Made by a program: the position numbers and the translations under genes
Source of the DNA: Eleginops maclovinus
Taxonomy: Eukaryota; Chordata; Actinopteri; Perciformes; Eleginopidae
Length of the DNA: 64,000 nt
Assembly: GCF_036324505.1 (NCBI RefSeq)
Contig: NC_086360.1
Span: 15,407,293 to 15,471,292 of the forward strand
Direction of reading: 5' to 3'
Shown: one piece after another, positions 1 to 22,610 of the stretch
Layout: every line of letters begins with the position of its first letter
How positions within the stretch are numbered: the stretch's first letter is position 1
Notes under the pieces: generated by a model
What the model was told of the DNA's origin: nothing
Seen by the model: only the letters and a program-made list of their open reading frames with translations
Database searches by the model: none

Positions 1-1673
<1,673 letters not shown>

Positions 1674-1775
1674 TACCCATGCATCTCCACCAACATCTAG
1701 GCTACAGAAAAATGCAATAACCACAAAGTGAAGGTTAATCTAAGCTGCATTCGATTCCATACCAAACCCACACAT

Positions 1776-2821
<1,046 letters not shown>

Positions 2822-5800
2822 AGGATCTGATCTTGAGAGTTTTAATCTCACAGTTATCGCATTTAGGCCATTTTGATAAAAGTTTCTTCTATTTGTAATA
2901 TACATTTTGGTAATTGATTTTCTTGCAGTGCCAGCAATAATGCATTCGGTTGGCTTGTTAGACCATGCTCTGTGACAGAGGATTGCAATATTGCCATAAA
3001 CCAAGATAAGGACCAATAGAACACGGGATACAGAATACTGTCAGTTCAGTGAGTGCATTGTGCACAACACAATCTATTGTCTGTGCTATTCTATGCAAAT
3101 CTTCCTAAATACAAATGTTGGAATGTGTTTTTAATGAACGTATATGTGTTTTTAAGACAGTGAGTTATCTAAACCAATTGTATCACTGCCATATCCAGTA
3201 ATTAGCAGTGACTTCCTTAGTATTTTTTTTTCTGTGGCAAAAGCAAGCTCAGTAACACTGGTTGAAACACTGGGTGTGCTTGTCATCTGTAACGTTCACT
3301 TAATGTTGACATGTTTTGTTCTAATGTCTAATGGAGAATTGAAGCAATGGACGAAGGAGAGAGAACCATTGACTTGATGTTTACATTCTAACATTAACAT
3401 TCCACACAATGAGACAATATTAAGTATGTGATATGGGACATACAAACAGCGTACACCAGCAGTGTAGAGTTTTTAAGGCTGAATTGCTGATAGAGACGTA
3501 ACAGAAAAAGCCTACATTGAAGGTTGGAAAGAGGAATACACATAGGTTTTTGATTTCCAAATATTGCAACCCTGACCTTAAGAGGGAGGCTGTGTTCCTC
3601 CAGTTGAATAACTCAGACACTATTGGACAATTTGATCAAATCTGAGTAATTTTGAGTATGCAGAGCTTCATATGAAAGTGGATATTAGAGTAAAAGTCAT
3701 TTCCTTTAGCCATGTAAACAGATAAGTGGGAAGTTTGTCTTCTTAAGAATAACTGAATTATGTTGTGTATCCACTTACTGACCATTAGCTGACTCTTCCG
3801 AGAAACCTTAATAACCATACTCTTATATACTTTTCTAGTGAAATAAAGCTTTAAAAGCAGCATCATCCTATTTATTCTTGTTTATTTTCCCTATCATATT
3901 TTGGATTTCACTTCCTCATTCTAAAATAAGTAAATGTATCTTCATTTTATGTCACTGTTTGTCGATGTTCAGTGCATTTCCTGCAGAGAGAGGAGCGATG
4001 AAGACTTAGCTATTAGAAATAAAATATGATGGCCTTTTAAAGAACCAGCAGGTTAAAAGCAAACACTGTGAAGTAAACTGTCGAACACGTGCCTCTTCAC
4101 AAAGGCTCAAATGACTGTTTTGCCCAGACCTTTGTCTTCATCCTTCTGTCTTTCTCACATCTCTTCAATCACCGGTGGTATCGCTTTGCTGCATTTTCTA
4201 ATTCACTAAACCTCTGTATGTATATATAGATATATATCTATATATATATAACTTATTTCTCTCCACCTGCCTTCCCTTCCATCTCCTCCTATTTAAAGTC
4301 CTGATGCTTTATAGAAACATGTGGCCTGTTCACTGATAAGCGGTGATTAAGGTGCTGTGATACAGTGATATCACAGGATAGTGAATCATGTCAGTTAAAA
4401 ACCAATTACTAGGTACATGTCAGACCTTTTTATAAGCGACAGGTGGGGCACAGAGCAAGGAGAGAGAACAACGTGCGGAAAACTGATAAAGTAAGGAATC
4501 AAAATAGTTAGAGAAATTATTATGGATAAAACAAATGGGGAGAGTTGTGTATATATATTATTTCAAAAGAACAGATAGTGTATGTTAAAGGGCTATTAGT
4601 GTATAGAACTACATCTTAGTGTACCCTGTAGTTATCATTAAATAACACTCTAAAATGATTGTCTAGTACGGATGCAATGTTGGTGTGTTATTGTCTTTGA
4701 TGGTCTAATGATAAATTGTTATTTTGCTTGTTTATATCTTCATTCAAAACCATTATTGTGGTTTTATGCCCACAGTTAAGCATAAGAGTATTCTCTGATT
4801 CTACTTTAAAATGTCTTACATTTACATTTCAAACTTGTACAATTTTGCTCAGAAACCGACTGTTCTTGTTACTGGATCGTACATCTTCTCTTTACCCTTT
4901 TATCCTCCCTTCTGCAAAGTTTACGTAATGTATGAACAACTGCTTTGTAGCTGACATTTAAGCAACATCTCTTTGTGCTTCCAACTCTGATCACAGCATC
5001 AATCCCCCTTGTACTGTGAGGACAGATCTGGTAACCACTACCCAACCAACTCCTCTCTCTTTCTGCTGTTTCAATTTCCCTCTGACATTTACTTTTATGA
5101 GTTTGATACTGTGTTACAACAAAAAAGAGAGGATACATCAAATTGAAATTCAGGGAACACAGGGGGTGCACATATGCATAGTCTATACACACACTCAAGC
5201 ATTCAGGCCCACGTTAAGTCAAATACACCCATTTATGCACACATAATCTTGCTTTCTGCAGCCCCAGGGGACACATGTAATTAGATGTAATTTCTGTGCT
5301 GAGTCAGGCAATCAAAAACACTGTTGGAATTACAGGGGCGGGAGCCAGTGGGGACCAGAGCACAACTAATATTCAAATTTGGCAATATTTAGTGTATGCA
5401 CAACGTACTATAATTAACTATTTACTTTAAGAAGTCCACATTTGAACTTTTTTTTACTAACACATTTGTTACTAAATTATTGGTATCGAACACACAGAAC
5501 CTAGAGCTAGCCATTTTAACTATGATAGTTGCTATAGGTAATCAATTGCATACACCAATATCACACTTACATCAATTCAGCACATTCAGCCAATTTAATA
5601 AAGACATTCAATAACGTTGAAGCCAATCAACATGGGCTGACATGGCTTAAATAATAAAGCAAATTAAGGAGATTACCACAGAAATACAATTAAAAAAAAA
5701 CAATTGTTTGAAGTTTCAAAAAGAGATGTGATAATTATGTATTGATTGTAAATGCACCTTTAGACTTTTCCAAGGAAAACTCCTTTTGGCTTCCCATTAG

Positions 5801-6210
5801 AAAACGGTGTGTATAGTACCAAGATACATTAAAACACTGCTTTCTCTTTTGACTCAAACCCCTGAGAAAACCGACATCCTGATGATTGAAAAAGTGCAGA
5901 TGACTTTTTGTTTGGTTGCAAGCTTTAAGCATTCTGTATGTCACTATAGCAAACGCCTAATCACAGTACAGAGTCAATACGATCTGCAGTGAAATAAAAA
6001 TGATGTGAGTCGAGAAGTGCTAAACAATGTGGTGGAAAGCTTTGGCCAAATTGGAGAGACACTACTGAAAGTGAACCTCTTGGTCCTTATTTATAGTACA
6101 TTGTTTGAATGACTACTATTGAAATTCTGCTTCACCATAATAAATGTGTCCACCTGCATCATTGCTTATTTTACATATTGTCTTCAATACAATAACAATG
6201 CAAACAATGT
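2822..6210. other. AT-rich non-coding DNA
   Basis: No gene is seen. A perfect AT palindrome lies within 4217-4252, with the core TATATAGATA/TATATCTATA. The rest is single-copy-looking, AT-rich sequence with short homopolymers (for example T-runs near 3222 and 5450, an A-run near 5692). Confidence 0.6.
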
Positions 6211-6231
6211 CACACACACACACACACACAC
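6211..6231 (+). repeat. short (CA)10 microsatellite
   Basis: Ten CA units; a small array about 125 bp before the very long CA array at 6357. Confidence 0.95.
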
Positions 6232-6353
6232 TACATGAATACAAATGTATTTAATCCTATTGCATGGAAGTAAGAACAATCAGCCGCACACAAGAGCACC
6301 TGCAACCTCTCCAGATCTGCGGCTCACCCAGACGCCCTCAAACTAATTTAAAT

Positions 6354-6510
<157 letters not shown>

Positions 6511-6674
6511 CGGTAATCAGATTGTGATTATGGGGCTGGGTGATACAATGGAGACAATGGCCAAGGTGTGCCAATGTTTCCCTGCTATTACAAAAGCTAA
6601 TTCCTATCGCGATAATGCAATAGTGCGCCAAATAAATCAGATTTAGTGTGTGCACTTCTGTTCTAAAGGCAACG

Positions 6675-7708
<1,034 letters not shown>

Positions 7709-7756
<48 letters not shown>
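7709..7756 (+). repeat. (AC)24 microsatellite
   Basis: A perfect AC array, directly visible. Confidence 0.97.
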
Positions 7757-7758
<2 letters not shown>

Positions 7759-10244
7759 TACTGAAATATACACACACGTTTCTAGCCCTGAGGGACACAC
7801 CACTCACATCAGTAAAGCCGTTGATGTTAAAAAATGCACAGGCAGGCATGCAATACTGACGCTCTGTCTTTCATTCACACAGAAACTAACCATCTTCCCA
7901 CTCTCCTCTCCCGGACTGATTGTTCAGAGGTTCAGGTTCTGTATCGATGTCTCTTATTCAGTTTCAAATGGACAATTATAGCAATGTCACCAGCTGTTAC
8001 TTGCAGCTACCCTGGAAAAGTATGTCTATTTCAATCAATAGTAGTAAATCATGCCTTACATACAGTTAATAAACAAACATCCTTTTTTCTGAATACCATA
8101 ATTAGATTGCTCCTTCCTTTGTCTTGTTTTCTCAGTTACAAATGACAGTATGCTGCATTTCAAACAAGTGTGCAAAAAACCCTATATGACCCTAATAAGA
8201 GAGCTTTTGAGAAAGGAAAACATGTATAACAAATGGTCTGGAAAGGATTCTGGCAATTTCAATTGTAATATTGTTTTCCCTGTCGGATCCCTGAGTGATA
8301 AATGCAGCTCATTAGGTAAAGCCACTGAACTTAATTTGATTGATTCATCCCAGCTAATTAATTGATATAGGACAGACTGAAACGCTGTATACACGTACAA
8401 TAATACTACTACAATGTAGTTTCTTTAAGTATATTAATATTATGCATGCATATTCGTTATCAAGCTCTAATGATCAGTATTTGCATTACAGCACTTCTGT
8501 GCTATGCAAAAGTAGCGAAGAAAGCGCACTATAGTATCTCTCTGCCTGACAGTCTCTCTTCCGAACCTTTTAAACACAATTGACATGTGTGTGATTCAGT
8601 CTAAATCATCACATTAAGTACAACATGTCAATAATATCATCTTTTTGTGTTGATCCACAATCCAAAAATAGATCCCACAGAATGTCAATCAATAATCAGT
8701 CTAGGAGTAGTAATACAAAAATAATATCTAATATGTTTCATTTATTCAGCCTGTGTCTCAATGGTGTTTCCTTTCCTCAGTGCTGTGATGCATTCCAATG
8801 TCTTCACAGTAGCACAGTGCAAATGAGCCCGGCAACAAATTCCATGTTATATGAGCTCCTGTCTGTGTTTGTGACAGCTTGTTATCTCTCTGTTTATCTC
8901 CATCTAGCTTCCACCTAACAATGTCTTAATGTCCTATTTTTAATACTTTTAGTGTGATATATTTAAATACCTCTCTCTATTTACAAAGTATCAGAGGATG
9001 TGCACTGTCTGCCTGTCCCTGCTTACCTCCCTATTTGCTACCCTGCCTAAATGATTATCATGCATTGGACCTTTGTCTTGCTTCCTGTTTAAAATATATT
9101 AATAACTTATAAAAGCAAGTAAACAGAGGTACCATTACCACTATTACTAGGTTAATTAGCAGGTAGGGACATTCAACCAGGAACAACCTGGATGACCCCT
9201 GTGATTATTACATGTAATTTTTGTATAGCTAATTGGAACTAAGTAAATGAACACATGTTCTTACTGTGTAGTTTTTGCTATCCACTCATACACACTATAT
9301 TTAAAGTTCTGGTCATATGCAATGTTCCAACATTTCAGTATACAGGATAAAAAACAGCATGTACTGTAGGACGTGTGTACTGGAAGTTTAATGAAAAGAA
9401 AGTCACCAGAATGTTGAAAGCAATAAAGAACAAGTAGAGTAGGATGAGAACTAAACAGGTGGAGTGAGAGGTAAAATGATGGCAAAAAGAGAAAGGCGAG
9501 TGAATATAAATTGGAGGAAAAATAAGTCAGGTGTAGAGGAAAAAGCAATTACGGGATGTTAGGGTTAAAGCGTCTGTCAAACACAATGATGAGAGGACTG
9601 AGCAGAAGATGAGAGGAGCAAAGACAAGTGAAGGGGAGAAGACAGGCGGGTGTGGAGGACGGGGAGAGAAAGGGTTAGAGCACTGTCAGGAATAATTGTG
9701 GAACAGGATCTAAAGGGGCTTAGATAATCTGCACTGTGTGTGTATTTATGTAGACCACCGCTGATGGAACAAACATAGGCAGGAAGAATGAGAAAGTCAT
9801 AGAGGACACCAGGGAGAAATTAAACATTCCCTGTTTGTCAAACTATCTCCTTCTCTTTTTCAATCAGTCTCTCTTGATGGACTACTTAAGACATTCACAA
9901 ATGACATTCACTAGGGGGGAAGACGTACCTCTCTCTGGTCCATCCGTGTCACCTTGTGTATTAACGTTTGTGTTGGGTGCTATTACATTAAAAAGATTTA
10001 CTGCTCAGGGCCAGTATTATTATTCAAACCTCAACATCGCCAAATAGCTCAATTCAAATTCAGAAATTTGATTCAAAATGTTTTATTTAAATAAGCAATC
10101 ATCCTCAATTTTAAAAGGTTAATATCCTTAACACATCTTTTCGTGCTTCAGTGTTGAAGGGACTTCTTTTACTGTCATTAATAATAGCAGTTAAACACTC
10201 AGGTGATAGCACTTAAGAGCAGACCGTATGTCTCCCTCTTCCAA
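7757..10244. other. AT-rich non-coding DNA with a purine-rich patch
   Basis: No exon or transposon end is recognised. From about 9380 to 9690 the plus strand is strongly purine-rich (many GGAGA and GAAAG motifs). Two short overlapping frames at 8150-8400 look like chance. Confidence 0.55.
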
Positions 10245-15492
<5,248 letters not shown>

Positions 15493-15532
15493 ACACACAC
15501 ACACACACACACACTCTCTCTCTCTCTCTCTC
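15493..15532 (+). repeat. compound (AC)n(TC)n microsatellite
   Basis: About 11 AC units run directly into about 9 TC units, ending before AAAATGGG. Confidence 0.95.
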
Positions 15533-17402
15533 AAAATGGGACAGTAGGTTGACAGGTAAGAGCTGAATCTACGGCAATGTGAAATCCAATTACTCACAAT
15601 GTATTGCTGCCAAACACACTGCAATGTTTTTGTACATTCTGTCTATTCCTTTTTTCTAACGTGGAAGTCAGGTTTTTACGTTTAATCTGGATGGTTCACC
15701 ATCAAAGGTTTGTTTTGGGCTATATTGTTGAATTGTCACAAAACAGATCATTTCTGTACATTTTGGTAGGTTATAAGCTGTTCTAAAGCATGGAGCTGGC
15801 AGGAGCTTCACAACTTTCGTTGGTTTGAGGTATATGAAATGGGGATGCCTTGTCTTCTTTATTGTATTTCTATACTTTCTTTATATGTGACCCTCATCTA
15901 CCTTAAAAGACTGTTGTTGAGTTTGACTGTGCAATACACAGCTGTAATGAGTAATATAGTTTGTTTTTCACATTTAAAACACTTGTCTTATCGGATGTAA
16001 GCTATTCTACCAAGTAGGTCAAATAATCTAGTTAGTTGTTTAACATAATAACAAAGTAGTTTTTGTCAAAGGCAAGGAACATACGGTATATGTCAAGTTG
16101 AGCGTTGTAAAGCAAGTTAAATTAGTACAATTAGCACTTTAAAACTATTCGAACCAAAATAACAGAGTCGGTGTGTTATCATGGAATTTACTCAGCTTTG
16201 GCATAGCATACTAAGAGACATTCTAAGTACATTATAAGTACAAATTGGCTGCTGCCTCAACCTTATGTGTAATATAAAAACAGAAAAGGTTGATAGTCTA
16301 TGCTAATCCAAAAAACTAACCTGCCAAAGAGTGCAAAAACAATATGCCAAACAACAAACCACTACCCAATAAAGATTTGATTAGTCTCAGGAGTCAAGGG
16401 ACAAACAGACAGCATGCCTCTCACACTGTTAACTACAGTCTGCAAATCAGCTACCAAACCAGCCAGTCAATAGAACCCAGACAAGACAAGCAATCAGCGA
16501 GCCAGGCAGTCCCCGACAGCATAGAGTGGATTAGTCACAGCAGACATGGGTTCAGCCATTCCACTGTAACAGCTACCCTCCAAGGTGGAAATTTCAGCAC
16601 TTCCATCATACCTAAAGCTGAAACAATATTACAGTGGATCATAATTTAGTTGAGTCTTTGTAGTGTGACTGCTACAGGAAATGGAGGAGGAAGCATAGAG
16701 GCAAAAACCACAACAGAGACAGCACAATTTTCTCGATAAATTGGATTATCCACATTGATGTGTATGGGGGTGTGTGTGATGTAAAGTGTGCTTGTGTGTG
16801 TCCCACACCTTCACACCATATTTATTCCTTTTTGAAGACCTGTATCATTACTTGGCAAGTGATCAAAATAAATACCTGAAGATCATTTGTCTCTAGATTA
16901 AGTGCAAACACAACTGTCAAGCATTAAAAAGTGATCATATTTAGTTTGTACACGCTTTAGTATTAAACATCTTAAAGTGATATAATGACAACAAAGTTTA
17001 AACACCAGTAGGTATGTAATTAAATCATCATTTGTGCAACAAACATTTGCAGACAAATTGAATGCAACTCAAATAACATATACCAACCAACATTATGAAG
17101 CACATTTAATTTAAACTCAGGAAAATGTCATGAACTTCATTTTTGGTTAATTATCTCAAAGCTGAATATCACTGAAAACCTTGCATATCTCTTGCAGTCT
17201 TCATAACTGAGAAGAAATGCAATCTGTAATGGATTTCATACTTAATTATTACTTCTTACGCAAGAGGAAATGGAATTTGTGAGATAAACCATTTTAGAAA
17301 CCAAATACCCTAAGTGAACCACTTTGAAGGTTTAGTAGAGACATTGCCTTTATTTTTTAAGATGTTGAATTCAGTGCTCCAACTCTGATCGATCTGAATG
17401 TT
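15533..17402. other. AT-rich non-coding DNA
   Basis: No gene, repeat or transposon end is seen. An open frame at 16344-16649 shows no recognisable domain and no splice context. Confidence 0.55.
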
Positions 17403-17476
17403 TCATGTGTTTCACTGAAACACATGACAAATTGTCATGTGTTTCACTGAAACACATGACAAATTGTCATGTGTTT
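17403..17476. repeat. 32-bp tandem repeat of nested palindromes, 2.3 copies
   Basis: The unit begins TCATGTGTTTCACTGAAACA and is repeated at 17403 and 17435, with a partial third copy at 17467. Each unit holds a near-perfect palindrome with 12-bp arms (TCATGTGTTTCA / TGAAACACATGA) around one central base, and the junctions form a second palindrome (CATGACAAATTGTCATG). The two full copies are identical, which suggests a recent duplication. Confidence 0.9.
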
Positions 17477-18496
17477 GCTTAGTGCTAACTCGTTGCTTCA
17501 AAATTCATTACTTCAAATTAATCACATTTACAAGAAAAAGTGACTAAAAGACACACATTTTATATTTTCTGTGTGCCTATGCCTTTTACATACTAACGTA
17601 TATTTTTCCCACTTGTAATGCGGGTAGTTTTTACCCATCAAACCTTTATTTTTCTCTAACATTGCCTGCTTATACAGTACCTAGTTGTTTTGACCAGATA
17701 TCACTTTCAGAGTTTTCATTCACCAGCTTTTTAGCGACCATGTGATCAAAGAATACAATCAGTCACTCAGGGTAAAACACTGTTTTAGTCATTATACTCC
17801 AACAATATTTAGAGGCAATACAGATGGGCTTTCATGCAGGAGGAGAATTACAAAGTGAGACAACATATAAGTGGATAACAACACAGAGGGCTTTTCAGAA
17901 GAAACAAGACCATCTGTTACCCGCCTTACAAACATCTTGTGGTGTTGCATTGATGGATAAAAGAGCATGTTTTTGTTTTTTTTCCTAACCGCCGTTCTAC
18001 CAGTTCCCAGATGAAACTACTTTACAGTTGTCATACTGTTCTATCTCAAAAATGATTACCACAAGTCTGTTATTGGGCATAAACACAGAAACACATTTGC
18101 ATGTTTTCTCTCTCTTATCGATAACATTTGGATATATTTATAACAGCAGAACATTGATCAGTCCCAACAACTTAGACACTTTAACTTACATGTCATTAAA
18201 AAACAACTGTCTCTGTTTTACTTGATTGACATTTGCAAATGCAAAACTATTCAAAGTAATGGCATATCAAGAAACAAAAGCTAACACACAACTGTCTAAG
18301 TTCATGTTTTGACATCTGGATTTTATAATGTATAATACTTCAATTTGTTTGTGGGTTTAACATGTCTCTTTCATTCCCTATCCAGTCCAATTTAATCAGA
18401 AAAATGAAGTTCAGAGATTCAGCCAGCAGAAGTGAATTCTAAATGATACTGAATCACAATGTTAGAAAACTTTCAAATTAGTTTTAGGTCCTATAT
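17477..18496. other. AT-rich non-coding DNA
   Basis: Nothing recognisable is seen. The sequence is AT-rich with short T-runs (near 17970). Confidence 0.55.
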
Positions 18497-18593
18497 ATAT
18501 TCATGTTGCTTTGTTGGAGGAGCCTGGGACTTACATTGTTGTATTGCCATATCTACACTGTAGCTACTGTGCAAGTGACAATAAAACCTTGCA
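18497..18593 (+). mobile_element. LINE 3' tail fragment (same type as at 34.6-35.1 kb)
   Basis: The segment TTGTTGGAGGAGCCTGGGAC ... CTACTGTGCAAGTGACAATA AAACCTTG matches, with substitutions, the end of the element at 34561-35078 (TTGTTGGAGGAGCATGGGAT ... CATATGACCAATAAAACCTT). Only the 3' end is left. Confidence 0.55.
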
Positions 18594-21261
18594 TTTGGTG
18601 ATGAAACTTGTTGTGGATCGTGATTTGGACCTTTGTGTAGAATCATTCCAGAATGAATTTCTGGAGAATGTTGTTAACGTTATTTGGAGCTTAAATAGGC
18701 TCAATCTGATATGCTTATTTTAACATCTTTGATTCCTTTTCGAGTGATGTACCTATGTTTTATAATCTCACATCAATGCTCACCGTAAACAGTCCATGAC
18801 CTGAGGTCCAACTCACTCCTCTCCATCACTCCATCAATGTGGTCTTGACAAAGTAATTGTTAGGATGGACAGGGTTATGAAAATAGAGAAAAAGGATTGG
18901 GAGACTTAGCCAGGGAAATCAAGCAGGAATAGAAGTAAGAGAAACAGAGAGATAATTGCCAAGAAAAAGCTATCACTGGTTAAAGTACAGACAAAGGGAG
19001 ACAGACAAAAAAATACTGTCTGAAAGAGAGTTGAGAAACAAGGAGACACTACTGTAGAATGGGCAACCAACGGGGAGGAGATACCAAATAAATTCAAGCT
19101 GAATGTGTAAAGAGATGATCCCATTGCTAGGGTTTGAAGGCAAACTTTAAAGACCCACACTCGTCTAAAATATACATACCACATTGAAAGCAATTAATAA
19201 TATTGCTTAACATAGGCATGAACAATTATAGTTTGTGTATGTCTGCAATAATAGCCATATGATTGTGTAGCTTTTCTTTGAATAAACCCCTCTTGACTTC
19301 CAATTCTCTCTGGGACAGTGTGACAGAGTTGGCTAACACTGACTTGAATCAAACAGTTGAGCCTTTGTGTGAATGCATGCATCATAATCACTCTTGATCA
19401 TTGAACTAAAGAAGGAACACATGGTTGCTATGTTAAAAGCAGCAGCTATCAATATAAAGGCATCAGACAGATCAAGCATCAACGAGAAGGACTGCAAGGC
19501 ATCGCAGGGCAAATGAGAGGGGGGGTGAGTGAGTGACAGTGACAGGCCCATTCAACAGCTTACCACGACAATCCCAATGCTTATTCACTCGCTAACCTTT
19601 CAGTTAGTCTAATGTGTGTCTCTGTTCTCTCACGCAACTTTACAGTAGATTAAGCTTTTTTTTTTTTTCCCTAATTCCCCTCGTCACTCACTCTCTCTCA
19701 GCAGACAGATCATTAGGATTAGACGTCTGAAACTGCCTATCCCATCAGATGCTGATCGGCGACAGTGGCAGAGTGTGGGAACCAGAAAATGAGCTCCTGA
19801 CCGATAATAGCCGGCTCCATACCTTACATCAGAAGAAAGAGATTGAAGAGAGGCGAAGAAGGCAAGTGAGAATGAGAGAATTGCCTGATGTTTCTTTGAC
19901 ACTCATCTCCAGACTCTAGGAACAGTGTTGTTTACTGTCTAGAGAAAAGATTGGCATGGTAGATGGCAGTGGTTTCATCCATTTAGGATCTCTCGTCATC
20001 AGTGACGGAAAAGATTAGTTTAAACATATTCCGAGCAACGATCAGGGAATTGCCAGAGTAGAGAAACATTTATGTGTTTGCTTTATTTTGACATTGTCAG
20101 TTTTAATTTATCTAAAGTGCATATGCAATTACCAAGAGAGCATATCCTTTGCTCTACTTTGAAAAAATAGTGAACAATTGTGTGTCACATTATGTTGTAA
20201 AATCATTGAATCTTTAACAACAATTAAAGATGCAGCACCACTCCCCTTATTTATTTATCAAAGGTATTTAACACTGATGTGAAGGTTAGCTGTTCATTAT
20301 AGTTTTGATTTAAATTAATTTGCTCTTCATTTAACAAGTGTAGGCTAAAGGGTTCTGTTGGTCTGAATGGGGTGAAGGTGATGAATGGATGAGCTGTAGG
20401 TATGTTGTATACAGCTTTTTGAAACTCTTTGAAACTGGCTTAGCGAAAAGCAAAGTGTAATGAGCAAGAGACATTGCACCTCCCAGCTGTGTCGTGCCTG
20501 CTGACTAATGTACTGTAGCGCCCCTCACAACAACAGTGCCAGCGACTGGCCCTGTATAGCTCTGTGACATGAGCCGCGAACAGATGAAGTTTGTGAGCAA
20601 ACACATCAACATGTTTTCAGCCATGTTTGCATATGACTGAGATATTTTACATATATGGTCTTGGGTGAAAGCTTATTTGTTGGGGCTAACAATACGAAAT
20701 GTGCTACTGGCCAGCTCTGCAAATGTTAAACAGTCTTAAATTACAAACTCATTTGACACATTGCATATCCTTTTTTCTATATTCATAATAACATACTCAT
20801 CAACATCTGGATTATTAAGGACGTGTTTTTACTTGCTTTAAATCCCTTTTATGGCACAGGCCGTTCTTTTTGTTAATTAAAACACAATACAGTGACATTT
20901 TCTTTTCAGTTTGGTCATTAGATTTCATACAACATCTACTGTATGACAAATGTCGACATGAATTGTCTGTTGTTTCTGAAGAAGGGCATGAGAGAAAAAT
21001 GACCACTGCATTAAGACATCAGTGAATGAAAAAGTCAAAGGCGAAACGCAATAACTAAATAGACATGGTCTTTAATGCACCTATTTAGAGATGATGTGAG
21101 ATCAATAGTTATTAGTTATTCTACCTAAAGTATGAAGTGTCAGTTGATATCTGTTTCCTCCTTTCTCTTTTTCATCAATCAAGCCATTTTCTATATGCAG
21201 TGAAAACTGTCAATGATGAATAACTGCAAGCAAACATATAGAGAAGGTATTTTGTCGCTAA
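18594..21261. other. Non-coding DNA, complex block near 19.68-20.05 kb
   Basis: No exon is recognised. The parts at about 19690-19900 and 20440-20640 have high sequence complexity and balanced composition compared with the AT-rich surroundings, which would fit regulatory DNA. A small hairpin (TCATACA ... TGTATGA) lies at about 20926-20948. Confidence 0.4.
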
Positions 21262-22109
21262 ATCAACATATAACGCCAGAAACCTAGTTGTAGTCATGGA
21301 CTCTGGCCTGAATTTTAACAGTCACATTATAACAATTACTAAGTCTGCCTACTACCACCTGAAGAACAAATCTAGGATTAAAGGACTAATGTCACAGCAG
21401 GATCTGGAAAAACGTGTCCACGCTTTTATCTTCAGTAGACTGGACTACTGTAATGGTGTCTTAACAGGTCTCACTAAAACATCTATCAGAAAGCTGCAGC
21501 TGATTCAGAACGCTGCGGCTCAAGTCCTAACCAACACTAAGAGAGATGACTACATCAGTCCAGTTCTGAGGTCTTTACACGGGCTTCTTGTCAGTCAAAA
21601 AATTGATTTTGAAGTTCTGCTGCTGCTTTATAAAACACTGAATGGTTTAGGCCAACAATTAAAAATGAATGCATTTGCTACATACTACTGCTACATTATG
21701 AATCATCCAGAACTCTTAGGTCTTCTGGGACGGGTCAGCTTGCTGTCCCCAGAGTAGAAGGAGAAGCCGCGTTCAGTTACTATGCTCCAAATATCTGGAA
21801 CAAACTACTGGAACCCTGCAGGTCCACTGCTCTTACTACTTTTAAATCCAAGCTGAAAACATGTATTTTTGCCGCTGCTTTTAACTGAACTATTCTTATC
21901 TAGCATTGCGATGTAACTTTTATTTGTGTATTTTAAACCTGTTATGTTTATTTTATTATCTTTGCTTTTTAATTACTGTTTGTTTTTTTGTTTATAATGT
22001 GTTTCTGCTGCACTATTTCTTAATGGTCTTAATGTCTTTCATTTTTGTAAAGCACTTTGAATTGCCTTGTGTTGAAAGGTGCTATATTAATAAACTTGCC
22101 TTGCCTTGC
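21262..22109 (+). mobile_element. L2-like LINE, 3' fragment of ORF2 and 3' tail
   Basis: A frame at 21296-21757 encodes a peptide typical of the end of fish L2/CR1-type ORF2: HAFIFSRLDYCNGVLTGL, then IQNAAAQVL, then LLLLYKTLNGLG. After a frameshift near 21690-21740 the homology continues in another frame (AAFSYYAPNIWNKL, FKSKLKTCIF). The 3' tail has GTAAAGCACTTTGAATTGCC and GGTGCTATATTAATAAACTT and ends in TTGCC repeats, as these elements do. It is 5'-truncated and inactive. Confidence 0.85.
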
Positions 22110-22271
22110 TATTTAGTTGAATAAAATAAAAACAGTACTGCAATTATTTATTCACCAGAAAGTCTAGCTTTAAAGCAGTATTTCACTGCCCTCTTTAGTG
22201 GAATATGTGAAACGTTCATTACCTCTGACCCACAGCCACCACTTCTGACTGGTGTGGTCCGAAGCAGCTCT

Positions 22272-22285
22272 GTTGCTCTAGTAAC
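22272..22285 (+). promoter_or_regulatory. RFX X-box-like site
   Basis: GTTGCTCTAGTAAC is an imperfect inverted repeat that differs from the X-box consensus GTNRCC(N0-3)RGYAAC at one position. X-boxes bound by RFX factors commonly lie just upstream of ciliary genes. Here the site is about 30 bp before an ATG that starts a candidate coding exon. A single site of this length may occur by chance; the position is what makes it notable. Confidence 0.3.
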
Positions 22286-22313
22286 TGCACCAAATACTGT
22301 ACACGTTGACACA

Positions 22314-22346
22314 ATGGCAGCAAGGTCAGAAGGTAAACCACTCAAG
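22314..22346 (+). CDS. candidate first coding exon, unknown small protein
   Basis: ATG at 22314 opens MAARSEGKPLK and the frame ends at the possible splice donor AAG|GTCAGT (22347). The following 116-nt stretch looks like a compact fish intron: it is T-rich towards its end and finishes TTTTAACTGCTCAG at 22462. The donor has C at +3, which is below average quality. I do not recognise the protein. The X-box-like site upstream hints at a ciliary or flagellar role, but that is inference. Confidence 0.28.
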
Positions 22347-22462
22347 GTCAGTACAAGATTTTCTGTGTTAAAACATTTATCTTCAATCTCTCTACAAAAT
22401 AAATGAGTAGTTCACTCTTTCACTTGAATTCTTCTTATTATGCTTTAGTTTTAACTGCTCAG

Positions 22463-22610
22463 CTACATCAGCACTGGATGAAGCCCAACCTTTCTCGAGT
22501 CTCAGCAAGGCAGTTTGACACAGCCCAAAAAGTACCGATCTATCCATTGGTTTTCAGTCATAATCAATATTGACAATGTTCCTGTGAATGTCACCAAACA
22601 GGATGACAAG
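22463..22610 (+). pseudogene. candidate second exon, one-base frameshift in an A-run
   Basis: Entering in phase 0 from the upstream exon gives LHQHWMKPNLSRVSARQF, then DTAQ. At the A-run 22527-22531 the frame breaks: continuing in the same frame soon meets TGA, but the neighbouring frame stays open and reads KYRSIHWFSVIINIDN, then VPVNVTKQDDK, to a possible donor AAG|GTGTGT at 22611. The exon is 148 bp; without one A it would be exactly 49 codons with phase 0 at both ends. This fits a recent pseudogene, or a homopolymer error in an intact gene. No known family was recognised. Confidence 0.28.
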
